59,376 nucleotides of DNA from Oxalobacteraceae bacterium AB_14 (GCA_000381565.1 KB906725.1:2923186-2982561); one strand, 5' to 3'. Positions 24,190-36,379 are shown, counted from the first letter of the stretch. Notes: a model not told the origin generated them from the letters alone. Program-made: numbers and translations.

Positions 24190-24199
24190 GTTGTCTTTC

Positions 24200-24276
24200 G
24201 CGGCTGTAGCTCAGCTGGATAGAGTACTTGGCTACGAACCAAGGGGTCGTGGGTTCGATTCCTGCCAGCCGCACCA
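24200..24276 (+). tRNA. tRNA-Arg (ACG), copy 3
   Basis: Identical over 77 bases to copies 1 and 2, with CCA encoded. The downstream flank (AAAATTCGTAAGACGAAAGG and the terminator) is also nearly identical to copy 2, which marks a recent tandem duplication of the whole unit. Confidence 0.97.
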
Positions 24277-24292
24277 AAAATTCGTAAGACGA

Positions 24293-24325
24293 AAGGCCTG
24301 AAGAGTGATTTTCAGGCCTTTTTTC
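24293..24325. terminator. Terminator of tRNA-Arg copy 3, shared with the convergent gene
   Basis: AAGGCCTGAA pairs with TTCAGGCCTT and is followed by TTTTCTATTT. It lies against the stop of the convergent 66-residue gene, for which it may also serve. Confidence 0.75.
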
Positions 24326-24525
24326 TATTTGCGCGCGGCTTTATCGCATTGGGCCGACAGGATGGAGCGCTGCACCGCGTCGCCGACGCTGCGGATGTGG
24401 TCCTGCGTGCAGGACGCGGCGCTGACGGCGACCGGCTGCACCTGCCGGGCCAGGCTGCGGTAGCCGAACACGCCGAGCAAGGCGGCGGCGGCCAGCGTGA
24501 GGAGGACGTTGGTTTTGGATTTCAA
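24325..24525 (-). CDS. Small membrane-anchored or exported protein
   Basis: The product has 66 residues from a TTG at 24525 with AAGGGATG upstream, the only start with a good ribosome site in this frame. Residues 5-22 form one hydrophobic segment (VLLTLAAAALLGVFGYRSL), and the rest is a short polar periplasmic-side domain with two cysteines (SCTQDH, AQCDKA) that could form a disulfide. It is divergent from lldD and convergent with tRNA-Arg copy 3. Function is unknown. Confidence 0.5.
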   Translation of the reverse strand: MKSKTNVLLTLAAAALLGVFGYRSLARQVQPVAVSAASCTQDHIRSVGDAVQRSILSAQCDKAARK

Positions 24526-24608
24526 AAATCATCCCTTCTTTGATAGTGCTTCCATGATACACGGGCCCCGTGCGATGATGGTCCGATCATAGTCCCGGAG
24601 GAGCGTGC

Positions 24609-25757
24609 ATGACCATCATCACTACCGTCGAAGACCTGCGCGTCTTGGCCCAGAAGCGCGTGCCGCGCATGTTCTACGATTATGCTGATGCCGGCTCGTG
24701 GACCGAATCGACCTACCGCGCCAACGTCGACGATTTCCAGTCCATCAAATTCCGCCAGCGCGTGGCCGTCAACCTGGAAAACCGCACGCTGAAGAGCACC
24801 ATGGTCGGCCAGGAGGTGGCGATGCCGGTGGCGCTGGCGCCGACCGGCCTGACCGGCATGCAGCACGCCGACGGCGAAATCCTCGCCGCCAGGGCCGCTG
24901 AAAAATTCGGCGTGCCGTTCACCTTGTCGACCATGAGCATCTGCTCGATCGAGGACATCGCCGCCAACACCAGCAAGCCTTTCTGGTTCCAGCTGTATGT
25001 GATGAAGGACCGCGAATTCATCAACCGCCTGATCGACCGCGCCAAGGCCGCGCGCTGCTCGGCGCTGGTGCTGACCCTGGACCTGCAGGTGCTGGGCCAG
25101 CGCCACAAGGACTTGCGCAACGGCCTGTCGGCGCCGCCCAAGCTGACCATCGCCAACATCGTCAACATGGCGAGCAAGCCGCGCTGGGTGCTGGGCATGC
25201 TGGGCACCCAGCGCCGCAGCTTCGGCAACATCGTCGGCCATGCATCGTCGGTGTCGGACATGTCGTCGCTGTCGGCGTGGACCAGCCAGCAGTTCGACCT
25301 GAGCCTGTCGTGGAAAGACGTCGAGTGGATCAAGCAGCGCTGGGGCGGCAAGCTGATTATCAAGGGCATCATGGACGCCGAAGACGCGCGGCTGGCGGTG
25401 GCGAGCGGCGCCGACGCGCTGATCGTCTCCAACCACGGCGGCCGCCAGCTGGACGGCGCGCAGTCGTCGATCGGCGCGCTGCCGGCCATCGTCGACGCGG
25501 TCGGCGGACAGATCGAAATCCACATGGACGGCGGCGTGCGCTCCGGCCAGGACGTGATCAAGGCGCTGGCGCTGGGCGCCAAGGGCGTCTACATCGGCCG
25601 TCCCTTCCTGTATGGCCTGGGCGCGATGGGCGAGCAGGGCGTGACCAAATGCCTGGACATCATCCGCAACGAACTGGATCTGACGATGGCCTTCTGCGGC
25701 CTGCGCGAGGTTACCAGGGTCGATAAAAACATCCTGCTGCCGGGGAGCTTTAAGTGA
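24609..25757 (+). CDS. lldD: FMN-dependent L-lactate dehydrogenase / alpha-hydroxyacid oxidase
   Basis: The product has 382 residues, the length of LldD, with GGAGGAG upstream. It oxidises L-lactate to pyruvate at the inner membrane and passes electrons to quinone. FMN-binding TIM-barrel motifs are visible: MFYDYADAGSWTE at the N-terminus, APTGLTGMQHADGE, and the catalytic SNHGGRQLDG, whose His abstracts the substrate proton. HMDGGVRSGQDVIKALALGA binds the phosphate of FMN. It overlaps the methyltransferase gene by four bases. Glycolate or mandelate oxidation cannot be excluded from the sequence. Confidence 0.88.
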   Translation: MTIITTVEDLRVLAQKRVPRMFYDYADAGSWTESTYRANVDDFQSIKFRQRVAVNLENRTLKSTMVGQEVAMPVALAPTGLTGMQHADGEILAARAAEKFGVPFTLSTMSICSIEDIAANTSKPFWFQLYVMKDREFINRLIDRAKAARCSALVLTLDLQVLGQRHKDLRNGLSAPPKLTIANIVNMASKPRWVLGMLGTQRRSFGNIVGHASSVSDMSSLSAWTSQQFDLSLSWKDVEWIKQRWGGKLIIKGIMDAEDARLAVASGADALIVSNHGGRQLDGAQSSIGALPAIVDAVGGQIEIHMDGGVRSGQDVIKALALGAKGVYIGRPFLYGLGAMGEQGVTKCLDIIRNELDLTMAFCGLREVTRVDKNILLPGSFK

Positions 25758-26650
25758 AGCAGGCCAGCAGCGGCAAGGGTTTGTTGCAGCAGGGCGTGGC
25801 CAGCCGCAGTGCGCTGATGGTGGCCATGCTGCGCGCCGCGCACCAGTTGATCGATACGCCGCTGGTGTTCGACGATCCGCTGGCCTTGTCCGTCCTCGGC
25901 CCCGGGCACGAGGCGACGGTGCGCGCCGCGCCGGAGAAGTTCGACACCGGCGTGGTGCGCGTGCTGCGCGCCGCGATGGCGGTACGCAGCCGCTTCGCCG
26001 AGGACGAACTGGCGCAGGCGCTGCGCGACGGCGTGCGCCAGTACGTGCTGCTGGGCGCCGGCCTCGATACCTACGCCTACCGCAATCCGCTTGCGGACCT
26101 GCGCGTGTTCGAGGTCGATCACCCCGCCACCCAGCGCTGGAAGCGCGGCTTGCTGGAGCAGGCCGGCGTCGCCGCGCCGGCATCGATGCGCTATGTGCCG
26201 GTCGATTTCGAGCGCGACGACCTGGCCGAGGCGCTGACCGCGGCCGGCTGCCGCCTGGACCAGCCGGTGTTCTTTTCCTGGCTGGGCGTGACCCTGTACC
26301 TGAGCAGCGACGCCGTGTTCGACACGCTGGCCTTCGTCGCCGGCCTGGCGCCCGGCAGCGGCATCGTGTTCGACTACGGCGTGGTGCCGGAGCTGCTCAA
26401 CCCGATGGAGCGCATGGGCATGGCCTACTTCGCCCAGCAGTACGAGGCCGAGGGCGAGCCGTGGATTTCCTTCTTCGCACCCGAGGTGCTGGCCTGCGAA
26501 TTGCGGGCGCTCGGCTTCGGCGACGTCTCCGACCATGGCGCCGACCAGCTGCGTCTGCGCTATCTTGCAAGCCGCACCGACGGCCTGCGGCTGGGGGGCG
26601 GCACGCGCCTGATGCGCGCCCACGTCAAATACGGGGAGGGGCAAGTCTGA
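25754..26650 (+). CDS. SAM-dependent methyltransferase (leucine carboxyl methyltransferase-like family)
   Basis: The product has 298 residues from GTG at 25754, overlapping the lldD stop by four bases (GTGA), so it is translationally coupled. It matches the bacterial LCM-like class I methyltransferases (PF04072/TIGR00027 type): a SAM-binding strand VLLGAGLDTYAYR, the acidic FEVDHPATQRWKR, and SWLGVTLYLS. These enzymes methylate small molecules, often in secondary metabolism; the substrate here is unknown. The coupling with lactate dehydrogenase is unusual and has no obvious biochemical reason. Confidence 0.82.
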   Translation: MKQASSGKGLLQQGVASRSALMVAMLRAAHQLIDTPLVFDDPLALSVLGPGHEATVRAAPEKFDTGVVRVLRAAMAVRSRFAEDELAQALRDGVRQYVLLGAGLDTYAYRNPLADLRVFEVDHPATQRWKRGLLEQAGVAAPASMRYVPVDFERDDLAEALTAAGCRLDQPVFFSWLGVTLYLSSDAVFDTLAFVAGLAPGSGIVFDYGVVPELLNPMERMGMAYFAQQYEAEGEPWISFFAPEVLACELRALGFGDVSDHGADQLRLRYLASRTDGLRLGGGTRLMRAHVKYGEGQV

Positions 26651-26687
26651 CGTCGGACACAAGCTCGACCTTAATTGGCTTCGAGGA

Positions 26688-27065
26688 CTAGTTCACTGCG
26701 AACCACGCGGCCGAGACGAAGATGCATGCGGCGACGCAGAGCGTCCACAGGCTGCTCCAATAGCCGAGGTGCACGTCCTGCGGATTGCTGCGTCGGTAGC
26801 GGATCGGTACCTCGCTGCCCACCGGGTAATCGACCAGCTCCTTGAAGCCGCCGGCTTCGTAGTTGCGACCGTCCACGTCAAAACGGATCGAGATCAGGTG
26901 GTAACGATTGACATAGCCTTCTGTATCCTCGTTCTGATGCAAGGCCGCCATGGCGACGGTGGCCGTGCCGCGCCGGCTCACGCACAGGAAAGCCAGCTTG
27001 TAGGCCAGCAGAAGCCCAAGCAGGCTTGCGAACGGTACCAGGATCACGCTGAGCAGCAGCTTCAC
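26688..27065 (-). CDS. DUF3592 membrane protein
   Basis: The product has 125 residues. A transmembrane helix at about 5-28, a short beta-rich extracytoplasmic domain (ISIRFDVDGRNYEAGG, GSEVPIRYRRSNPQDVHLG) and a second helix at 102-122 make the DUF3592 layout. The function of that family is not established. It follows the 2-hydroxyacid dehydrogenase by 18 bases on the same strand and may be in its operon. Confidence 0.7.
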   Translation of the reverse strand: MKLLLSVILVPFASLLGLLLAYKLAFLCVSRRGTATVAMAALHQNEDTEGYVNRYHLISIRFDVDGRNYEAGGFKELVDYPVGSEVPIRYRRSNPQDVHLGYWSSLWTLCVAACIFVSAAWFAVN

Positions 27066-27083
27066 GTTTCGCCCCTGCGCCGG

Positions 27084-28064
27084 TTAACCGACCACGTTCC
27101 GGGGAGCGCAATCCACCCACGCCTCGACGTTGTCGATCAGCTGATCCACCAGTACCTGCATCGCCTGCGAGCTGGCCCAGGCCGAGTGCGGCGTCAGGAT
27201 GAAGTTCGGCAAGCGCAGATTGAGCAGCACGTTGTCCTCCGGCGGCGGTTCCTTCACCAGCACGTCGAAGCCGGCGCCGGCGATCACGCCGCTGCGCAGC
27301 GCGTCGGCCAGCGCGGTTTCGTCCACCAGGCCGCCGCGCGCGGTGTTGATCAGCAGCGCGTTGCGCTTCATGCGGATCAGCTCTTTGGCGCTGATCATAT
27401 TGCGCGTCTTGTCATTCAGCGGCAGGTGCAGGCTGATGATGTCCGAGCTTTCCAGTACGTCGTCGAAGCCCGCTTCGCGCACGCCGTCGGCCCTGGCGTC
27501 CGGTAGCGGCGAGCGCGTATGCACGATCACCTCCATGCCGAACGCGCGGGCGATCTGCGCCACCGAGCGTCCCAGCGCGCCATAGCCGAACAGGCCCAGA
27601 CGGCTGCCCGCCAGGTCGGCGATCGGATGGCCGAACAGGCAGAAACGGTCCGACTTCTGCCACAGTCCCGCCTCGATGTCGGCGCGGTAGGCCACCAGCT
27701 GGCGGCGCAGCGCCAATATCAACGCGAAGGTGTGCTCGGGCAGCGTGTGCACCGCGTAGTTGCGGATGTTGGAGACGACGATGCCGCGCTCGCGGCAGGC
27801 CGCCAGGTCGACGATGTCGGTGCCGGTGGCGGCCACCGCGATCATCTTCAGGTCCGGCAGCTGCGCCAGGTCGGCCGCGCGCAAGGGCACCTTGTTGGTG
27901 ATGGCGATGGTGGCGCGGGCGTCGCGCAGGCGCGGCATGGCGTCGGCCGCGGCGCTGGCCGGATACTCGGTCCACTCGTGCGCGAACGAAGGCTTGCGGA
28001 TGTTGGCGATCACGCTGTCGCGGTCGAGGAAAACGATGCGGTGAATATCAGCCATAGCAGTCAT
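27084..28064 (-). CDS. D-2-hydroxyacid dehydrogenase (glycerate/hydroxypyruvate type)
   Basis: The product has 326 residues and is NAD(P)-dependent. The Rossmann fold carries GLFGYGALGRSVAQIARAFG, and the catalytic set is INTARGGLVDE (Arg), KEPP (Glu) and LTPHSAW (His). It reduces a 2-ketoacid such as hydroxypyruvate or glyoxylate; the exact substrate is not readable. The ATG at 28064 overlaps the LysR stop by four bases, so it is translated with its probable regulator. An ATG three codons later is an alternative. Confidence 0.87.
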   Translation of the reverse strand: MTAMADIHRIVFLDRDSVIANIRKPSFAHEWTEYPASAAADAMPRLRDARATIAITNKVPLRAADLAQLPDLKMIAVAATGTDIVDLAACRERGIVVSNIRNYAVHTLPEHTFALILALRRQLVAYRADIEAGLWQKSDRFCLFGHPIADLAGSRLGLFGYGALGRSVAQIARAFGMEVIVHTRSPLPDARADGVREAGFDDVLESSDIISLHLPLNDKTRNMISAKELIRMKRNALLINTARGGLVDETALADALRSGVIAGAGFDVLVKEPPPEDNVLLNLRLPNFILTPHSAWASSQAMQVLVDQLIDNVEAWVDCAPRNVVG

Positions 28065-29017
28065 AGTGCAACCTCAATTGGAATCGGGCGCGCCGGCGGC
28101 GGGGCTTTCGGCAGGCGCATGCCCGGATGGTTGGAAAACAGTTCGGCGACCCATTCGACAAACACCCGCACCTTGGCCGACAGGTGGCGGTTCTGCGGAT
28201 AGACCACGTGGACCGGCAGCGGATCGGTGCTCCAGTCGGCCAGCAGCTGTTCGAAGCGGCCATCCTTGAGCATGGGCTCCATCATAAAGTTCGGCATCTG
28301 CACGATGCCCAGTCCCGCCAGGCCGGCCGCGATGTAGGCGTTGGTGTCGTTGACGGCGATGTGGCCGGGCAGGGCGACCTGTATCCGGTGGCCGTCGCGC
28401 GAGAAGTCCCAGTCGAACAGCTTGCCGGTGCGGGATGAAAAATAGTTCACGCAGCGGTGGCGCATCAGCTCATCGGGATGCGCCGGCCGGCCGTAGCTGT
28501 TCAGGTAAGCCGGCGTGGCGCAGGTGACGAACTGCAGGATGCCCACCCGCCGCGCGATCAGGTTGGAATCGCCCAAGACGCCGCCGCGCACCGCGCAGTC
28601 CACGCCTTCCTCGATCAGGTCGATGGTGCGGTCGCTGCAGCCCAGCTCCAGCTGGATGTCCGGGTAGCGCGCGAAGAAGTCGGGCAGGGCGGGGATCAGC
28701 ACGTCGCTGGCCAGGCCGGTGGGCGCGTCCACCCGCAGCCGTCCGCTGGGGCTGAGCCGCGTGCGCGACAGCGATTCCTCGGCCTCGCGCACGTCCGACA
28801 AAATGCGCAGGCAGCGCTCATAATAGGCGGCGCCGTCGGCCGTCACGCTGACCTGGCGCGTGGTCCGGTGCAGCAGCTTGACCGACAGCGCCGCCTCCAG
28901 CGCCTGGATCAGCGTCGAGACGGTGGCTTTGGGCAGCTGCATATTGTCGGCCGCGCGCGTGAAGCCGCCGGAGTCGACCACCTGGACGAACACTTCCATT
29001 GCTTGCAGTTTATTCAT
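28061..29017 (-). CDS. LysR-family regulator, divergent from the RND efflux genes
   Basis: The product has 318 residues from ATG at 29017 (GGAAAG just upstream); the frame continues 32 codons further without a good site. The N-terminal helix-turn-helix is typical (AMEVFVQVVDSGGFTRAADNMQLPKATVST), followed by a periplasmic-binding-protein-like effector domain. It overlaps the hydroxyacid dehydrogenase by four bases and lies back-to-back with a peptide/hydrolase/RND operon, an arrangement like mexT beside mexEF-oprN. It may control both directions through the dyad between them. Confidence 0.87.
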   Translation of the reverse strand: MNKLQAMEVFVQVVDSGGFTRAADNMQLPKATVSTLIQALEAALSVKLLHRTTRQVSVTADGAAYYERCLRILSDVREAEESLSRTRLSPSGRLRVDAPTGLASDVLIPALPDFFARYPDIQLELGCSDRTIDLIEEGVDCAVRGGVLGDSNLIARRVGILQFVTCATPAYLNSYGRPAHPDELMRHRCVNYFSSRTGKLFDWDFSRDGHRIQVALPGHIAVNDTNAYIAAGLAGLGIVQMPNFMMEPMLKDGRFEQLLADWSTDPLPVHVVYPQNRHLSAKVRVFVEWVAELFSNHPGMRLPKAPPPARPIPIEVAL

Positions 29018-29028
29018 CTTTCCATTCC

Positions 29029-29050
29029 ATTGTTCGGAATCCTGAACAAT
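29029..29050. promoter_or_regulatory. Candidate LysR operator
   Basis: ATTGTTC (29029-29035) and GAACAAT (29044-29050) are perfect arms eight bases apart, containing a T-N11-A core. The dyad is 11 bases upstream of the LysR start and 93 bases before the exported peptide gene. Confidence 0.5.
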
Positions 29051-29142
29051 CAATTCGACATTGCAGTATTTATCAGATTGTAGATCAAGTTTATGATTGC
29101 TGTACTGCACCAAGTAAGACCATCGAAGGAAAGGGCTTCAAC

Positions 29143-29352
29143 ATGAAATATCGGAATGGAATTTTTGCAACGCTGGCACTGGCGCTGACTTCGGTCGCCC
29201 TGGCAAGCGTGGTCTATACCGATGCCTACTCGCAGGCGGCCAAGGCCGAAGCGACCGGCGTTCGTGCCCTGACCGAGGCGGCCGCCGGCGAGACCTTCGC
29301 CTGCGCCGACACCGCGATGTTGTCCGGCCCATCGGATACGGTGCAGCGATGA
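29143..29352 (+). CDS. Small exported peptide leading the RND operon
   Basis: The product has 69 residues from ATG at 29143, with AAGGAAAGGG upstream. Residues 1-22 form a signal peptide or anchor (NGIFATLALALTSVALASVVY), and the mature part is a short polar helix with one cysteine (ETFACADTAML). Its stop overlaps the start of the next gene by four bases (ATGA). I do not know the family. As the first gene behind the LysR dyad it may be regulated with the efflux pump. Confidence 0.55.
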   Translation: MKYRNGIFATLALALTSVALASVVYTDAYSQAAKAEATGVRALTEAAAGETFACADTAMLSGPSDTVQR

Positions 29353-30215
29353 GCGCGGCCGTCGAGCCTTTGCCGCAGCTGTCGGAGCTGATCAAGGTCC
29401 GCTCGCTGGAAGTGCGCGGCGCGGAAGGCCCGTTGGCCGCCCGCCTGTACACCAGCGGCGAGGCCGGCGTCAAGCGCGACACCCTGGTCGTGTTCTTCCA
29501 CGCTGGCGGCTTCACCGGCGGCGACCTGGAAGACGCCGACATCTTCCTGCGCCACATGGCTGACGACAACCAGGGCAGCGCGGTACTGGCCACGGCCTAC
29601 ACGCTGGCGACGGTGCAGCCTTTCCCGGCCGCCGTCGAAGACGCCCACGCGGTGCTGATCTGGGCCAAGAAGAACAAGGCCAAACTGGCTTGGACCGGCA
29701 AGCGCCTGGTGGTGGCGGGCATCGAAGCCGGCGCCAACCTGGCTGCCGTCTGCGCGCTGATGTCGCGCGACCGCGGCGGCCCGGCGCTGGCCGGCCAGGT
29801 GCTGGTCATGCCGATGCTCGATCCGGGCCTGAGCACCTGCTCGATGCGCGAGATGCAGGACGCGCCGGAGCTGCTGGACGTGGCCGACGCCTGCGCGGCG
29901 GCCTACCGCGGCTACCTGCCGAACGCCGCCGACCGTACCCATCCCTACGCCTCGCCCTTGCAGTCGAGCCGTTTGAAGAACCTGCCGCCGGCACTGATCC
30001 TGTCGGCCGAAGACGACCCGCTGCGCGACGAAGCGGAACAATACGGTGCCAAATTGATCGCCTGCGGCGTCAAGACCACCGTCAATCGAATGCCACCATC
30101 GCCCCTGAACGAAGCCGGGGCGCGCAACGAATGCGCGTGCAAGTGTTACGCGCTGGGAGAAATCGCCAGTTTCATCGCTGGCCTGGAACGGTCCGAGACA
30201 CCGCCAGCCGAATAG
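29349..30215 (+). CDS. Alpha/beta hydrolase-fold protein lacking catalytic residues
   Basis: The product has 288 residues of the hormone-sensitive-lipase/acetyl-esterase type. The oxyanion HGGG motif is HAGGF (51-54) and the acid motif EDDPLRDEAEQYG is present. However, the nucleophile elbow that should read GxSxG is GIEAG (124-128), with Glu126 in place of Ser. The stretch where the catalytic His of an HGF motif should be (NRMPPSPLNEAGARNECACK) has no His. It therefore looks like a pseudoenzyme, perhaps a ligand sensor or chaperone. It is translationally coupled to the exported peptide and is followed 144 bases later by the RND genes. Confidence 0.8.
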   Translation: MSAAVEPLPQLSELIKVRSLEVRGAEGPLAARLYTSGEAGVKRDTLVVFFHAGGFTGGDLEDADIFLRHMADDNQGSAVLATAYTLATVQPFPAAVEDAHAVLIWAKKNKAKLAWTGKRLVVAGIEAGANLAAVCALMSRDRGGPALAGQVLVMPMLDPGLSTCSMREMQDAPELLDVADACAAAYRGYLPNAADRTHPYASPLQSSRLKNLPPALILSAEDDPLRDEAEQYGAKLIACGVKTTVNRMPPSPLNEAGARNECACKCYALGEIASFIAGLERSETPPAE

Positions 30216-30359
30216 GGTTCCCCAACCTTTAAGCAGTATCTGCAATCACGTCCCCACTGGCTTGCCGGAGGGGCGCTAGTACCGTGTTTTCTCGCAATTC
30301 GTTGAGGGCAACCGGTGCCGCCATTTCTATTAATTATTTTCATATAAAAGGGAATAAAC

Positions 30360-31604
30360 ATGAAAACCATTAAACAACTCACCGTCGTAGCCCGGCCGCT
30401 GGCCGCCGCTATGGCGCTGGCGGGACTGGCCGCTTTCGGCCTCTCCGGTTGCGACGACGCTACCGGCAAGACGGCTGAAGCACCGGCGGCAGCCGGCGGC
30501 CCTCCGATCTCGGCCGCCGTGGTCGTCGAGAAAACCATCACCGAGACCCAGGAGTTCTCGGGCCGCCTGGAAGCGATCGAGCAAGTGCAGATCCGTCCGC
30601 GCGTCGGCGGCTTCATCACCGCCATCAACTTCAAGCCGGGCAGCGAAGTGAAGAAGGGCGAAGTGTTGTTCGTCATCGATCCACGTCCATTCCAGGCTGA
30701 AGCCAACCGCGCCGAAGCGGCAGCCGGTTCGGCCCGCGCCAAGGCCGACCTGGCCAAGCTGGAACTGGCCCGCGCCGAGAAACTGCTGGCCGACAAAGCC
30801 ATCGCCCAGCGCGAGTACGACGCCCTGGCTTCGAGCCTGAAACAGCTGGACGCCGACACCCGCGCCGCGCAAGCGCAGTACGAGGCGGCCAAGCTGAACC
30901 TGAGCTACACCCAGGTGACGTCGCCGATCAACGGCCGCGTGTCGAAAGCGGAAATCACGCTCGGCAACCTGGTCGACGCTTCGGCGGTGCTGACTTCGGT
31001 GGTTTCGCTGGAGCGCATCTACGCCTCCTTCGACGGCGATGAGGAGACCTATCTGCGCGTTGGCGCCGCCGCCCACCAGGGCAAGCCTGCCACCGTCAGG
31101 ATCGGCCTGGCCAACGAGACCGGCTTCCCGCACGAGGGCAAGCTGGAATTCGTCGACAACCAGCTCGATCCACGCAGCGGTTCGGTGCGCATGCGCGCCA
31201 CCTTCAACAACACCGACGGCATGCTGGTGCCTGGCCTGTTCGCCCGCGTGCAGCTGGCCGGTTCCACCGGCGCCAAGCAGGCGTTGATGATCAACGACCG
31301 CGCCATCAGCACCGACCAGGACCGCAAGTTCGTATTCGTGGTCGACAAGGACAACAAGGCCGAATACCGCCCTGTGACCCTGGGACCTTCGATCGACGGC
31401 CTGCGCGTGGTGCGCGACGGTTTGAAAGCCGGCGAGAAGATCGTCGTCAACGGCTTGCAGCGGGTACGTCCCGGCGCGCCGATCACGCCGACCGTGGTCG
31501 CCATGGATTCCGATCCGCTGGCCGCCAACGTGGCGAAACCTGAAGTCAAAAAAGATGAAAAAGTAGCGGCGGTCGTTGCGAAGACCGGCACTTCCAAGGA
31601 ATAA
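30360..31604 (+). CDS. mexE: RND efflux membrane fusion lipoprotein (MexE-like)
   Basis: The product has 414 residues. The signal ends in the lipobox GLSGC, so Cys31 is expected to be lipidated. Lipoyl halves (VQIRPRVGGFITAINFKPGSEV; YTQVTSPINGRVSKAEITLG) flank an alpha-helical hairpin (about 115-165). It links the inner-membrane RND pump to the outer-membrane channel. A GGGA ribosome site precedes the ATG, and the RND gene follows after six bases. The 144-base gap upstream could hold a promoter, although none is clear. Confidence 0.9.
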   Translation: MKTIKQLTVVARPLAAAMALAGLAAFGLSGCDDATGKTAEAPAAAGGPPISAAVVVEKTITETQEFSGRLEAIEQVQIRPRVGGFITAINFKPGSEVKKGEVLFVIDPRPFQAEANRAEAAAGSARAKADLAKLELARAEKLLADKAIAQREYDALASSLKQLDADTRAAQAQYEAAKLNLSYTQVTSPINGRVSKAEITLGNLVDASAVLTSVVSLERIYASFDGDEETYLRVGAAAHQGKPATVRIGLANETGFPHEGKLEFVDNQLDPRSGSVRMRATFNNTDGMLVPGLFARVQLAGSTGAKQALMINDRAISTDQDRKFVFVVDKDNKAEYRPVTLGPSIDGLRVVRDGLKAGEKIVVNGLQRVRPGAPITPTVVAMDSDPLAANVAKPEVKKDEKVAAVVAKTGTSKE

Positions 31605-31610
31605 AACAAT

Positions 31611-34799
<3,189 letters not shown>

Positions 34800-34800
34800 C

Positions 34801-36306
34801 ATGAGCAACTCGATGAACAAACTACAGATGATCGCTAAAGGTGTGGCGCCTGTATTGGCGGCCTTGCTGATGACAGCATGCGCCGCGCCGGAATTCAAGC
34901 AGCCTGCGATGGACGTGCCGGTCGCGTTCAAGGAATCGCAACTGCCTGCGCCGGTGAAGATCGCCGCCGACGGCAGCACCTGGAAACAGGCGCAGGCCGC
35001 CGAAGCGCAGCCGCGTGGCGAATGGTGGCTGGCTTTCAACGATACGGCTCTCAATGAGCTGATCGCCGAAGCCACAAGGGCCAACGCCAACCTGGCCGTG
35101 GCCGCGGCCCGCGTCAAGCAGGCCCGCGCCATCGCCGGCATCGCCGAGGCGGACCGCATTCCGCAGGTCGGCGTCAACGTCGGCGCGCAGCGCCAGCGCC
35201 AGTCCGACGTGGCGCTTGGCCTGCCGGCCGGTACGCCGGTCGCTGCGGGCAACGCGTTCAGCGCCAACCTGACGGCCAGCTACGAGGTCGACCTGTTCGG
35301 CCGCGTATCGTCGAACGTCAGCGCCGCCCGCAACGACGCCGCTTCCGTGGAGGCGACCTATCGTTCGGTGCTGCTGTCGGTGCAGGCCGATGTGGCGCAG
35401 AGTTACTTCCGTCTGCGTGCCACCGACGCCGAACTGGAAACGCTGAAGCTCACGGTGCAAACCCGCGAAGAAAACGTCAAGGTCAACCAGCGTCGCTTCG
35501 ACCTGGGCGACATCGGCGAATTCGACCTGTCGCGCGCCAAGACCGAACTGGCCACCTCGCGTGCCGAAGCCATCGGCCTGCAACGCCAGCGCGTGACGAC
35601 CGAGCATGCACTGGCGGTGCTGCTGGGCAAACCGGCGGCCAGCTATACGGCCGGCGCCAGCCCGCTGCTCGACACCTCGCTGCTGCCTGTGATCCCGGCC
35701 GGCTTGCCGTCGTCGCTGCTGGAGCGTCGTCCCGACATCGCTTCGGCGCAGCGCACGATGGAAGCGGCCAACGCCCGCATCGGCGTCGCCAGGTCGGCGA
35801 TGTTCCCGGCGCTGACCCTGAACGCCAACGCCGGCGGCATTTCGAGCAATACCGTCGCCGACGTGTTCAAGTGGAGCAGCCGTTCGTGGGTGCTGGGCGC
35901 GCTGATGTCGATGCCGCTGATCGATGGTGGCCGCAACAAGGCCAACATCACGCGCAGCGAAGCGGCGCTTGAGGAATCGGTCGGCACCTATCGCCAGAGC
36001 GTGCTGGTGGCTTTCGCGGAAGTGGAAGACAATCTGGCGGGCCTGCGCATCCTGGCCGGCCAGGCCGCGCAGATCGAGGATGCCGTGGTGTCGGCGCGCC
36101 GCTCCGCCGACCTGGCGCAGAAGCTGTATTCGGCCGGCCGTTCGAGCTATCTCGATCTGCTCGATGCGCAGCGCAACCTGGCGACGGTGGAACGCACCGC
36201 AGTGCAGTTGCGTGGCAATCGCGCGGTCACCACCGTGGCGCTGATTCGCGCCCTGGGCGGCGGCTGGGATGGCGCCAACGCGGCGTCAAAGGTCGCGCAG
36301 CGATAA
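34801..36306 (+). CDS. Outer-membrane efflux channel lipoprotein (OprN/OprM family)
   Basis: The product has 501 residues. The signal peptide ends in LLMTAC, so Cys27 should be lipidated. Two OEP repeats follow (EWWLAFNDTALNELIAEAT; LLERRPDIASAQRTMEAAN), giving a TolC-like trimer spanning the outer membrane and periplasm. Its ATG follows the RND stop by one base and has GGGA upstream. It completes the tripartite pump, and a terminator hairpin lies 20 bases after the stop. Confidence 0.9.
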   Translation: MSNSMNKLQMIAKGVAPVLAALLMTACAAPEFKQPAMDVPVAFKESQLPAPVKIAADGSTWKQAQAAEAQPRGEWWLAFNDTALNELIAEATRANANLAVAAARVKQARAIAGIAEADRIPQVGVNVGAQRQRQSDVALGLPAGTPVAAGNAFSANLTASYEVDLFGRVSSNVSAARNDAASVEATYRSVLLSVQADVAQSYFRLRATDAELETLKLTVQTREENVKVNQRRFDLGDIGEFDLSRAKTELATSRAEAIGLQRQRVTTEHALAVLLGKPAASYTAGASPLLDTSLLPVIPAGLPSSLLERRPDIASAQRTMEAANARIGVARSAMFPALTLNANAGGISSNTVADVFKWSSRSWVLGALMSMPLIDGGRNKANITRSEAALEESVGTYRQSVLVAFAEVEDNLAGLRILAGQAAQIEDAVVSARRSADLAQKLYSAGRSSYLDLLDAQRNLATVERTAVQLRGNRAVTTVALIRALGGGWDGANAASKVAQR

Positions 36307-36321
36307 GCTGAACGGCCAATG

Positions 36322-36358
36322 AAAAAACCTGTGTGCGCGTGAGCGACACAGGCTTTCT
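36322..36358. terminator. Terminator of the RND operon
   Basis: CCTGTGT (36328-36334) pairs with ACACAGG (36346-36352); CTTTCTTG follows on the plus strand and TTTTTT on the minus strand, so it can act in both directions. Confidence 0.65.
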
Positions 36359-36379
36359 TGTTACCCCGCACTGCCATGC

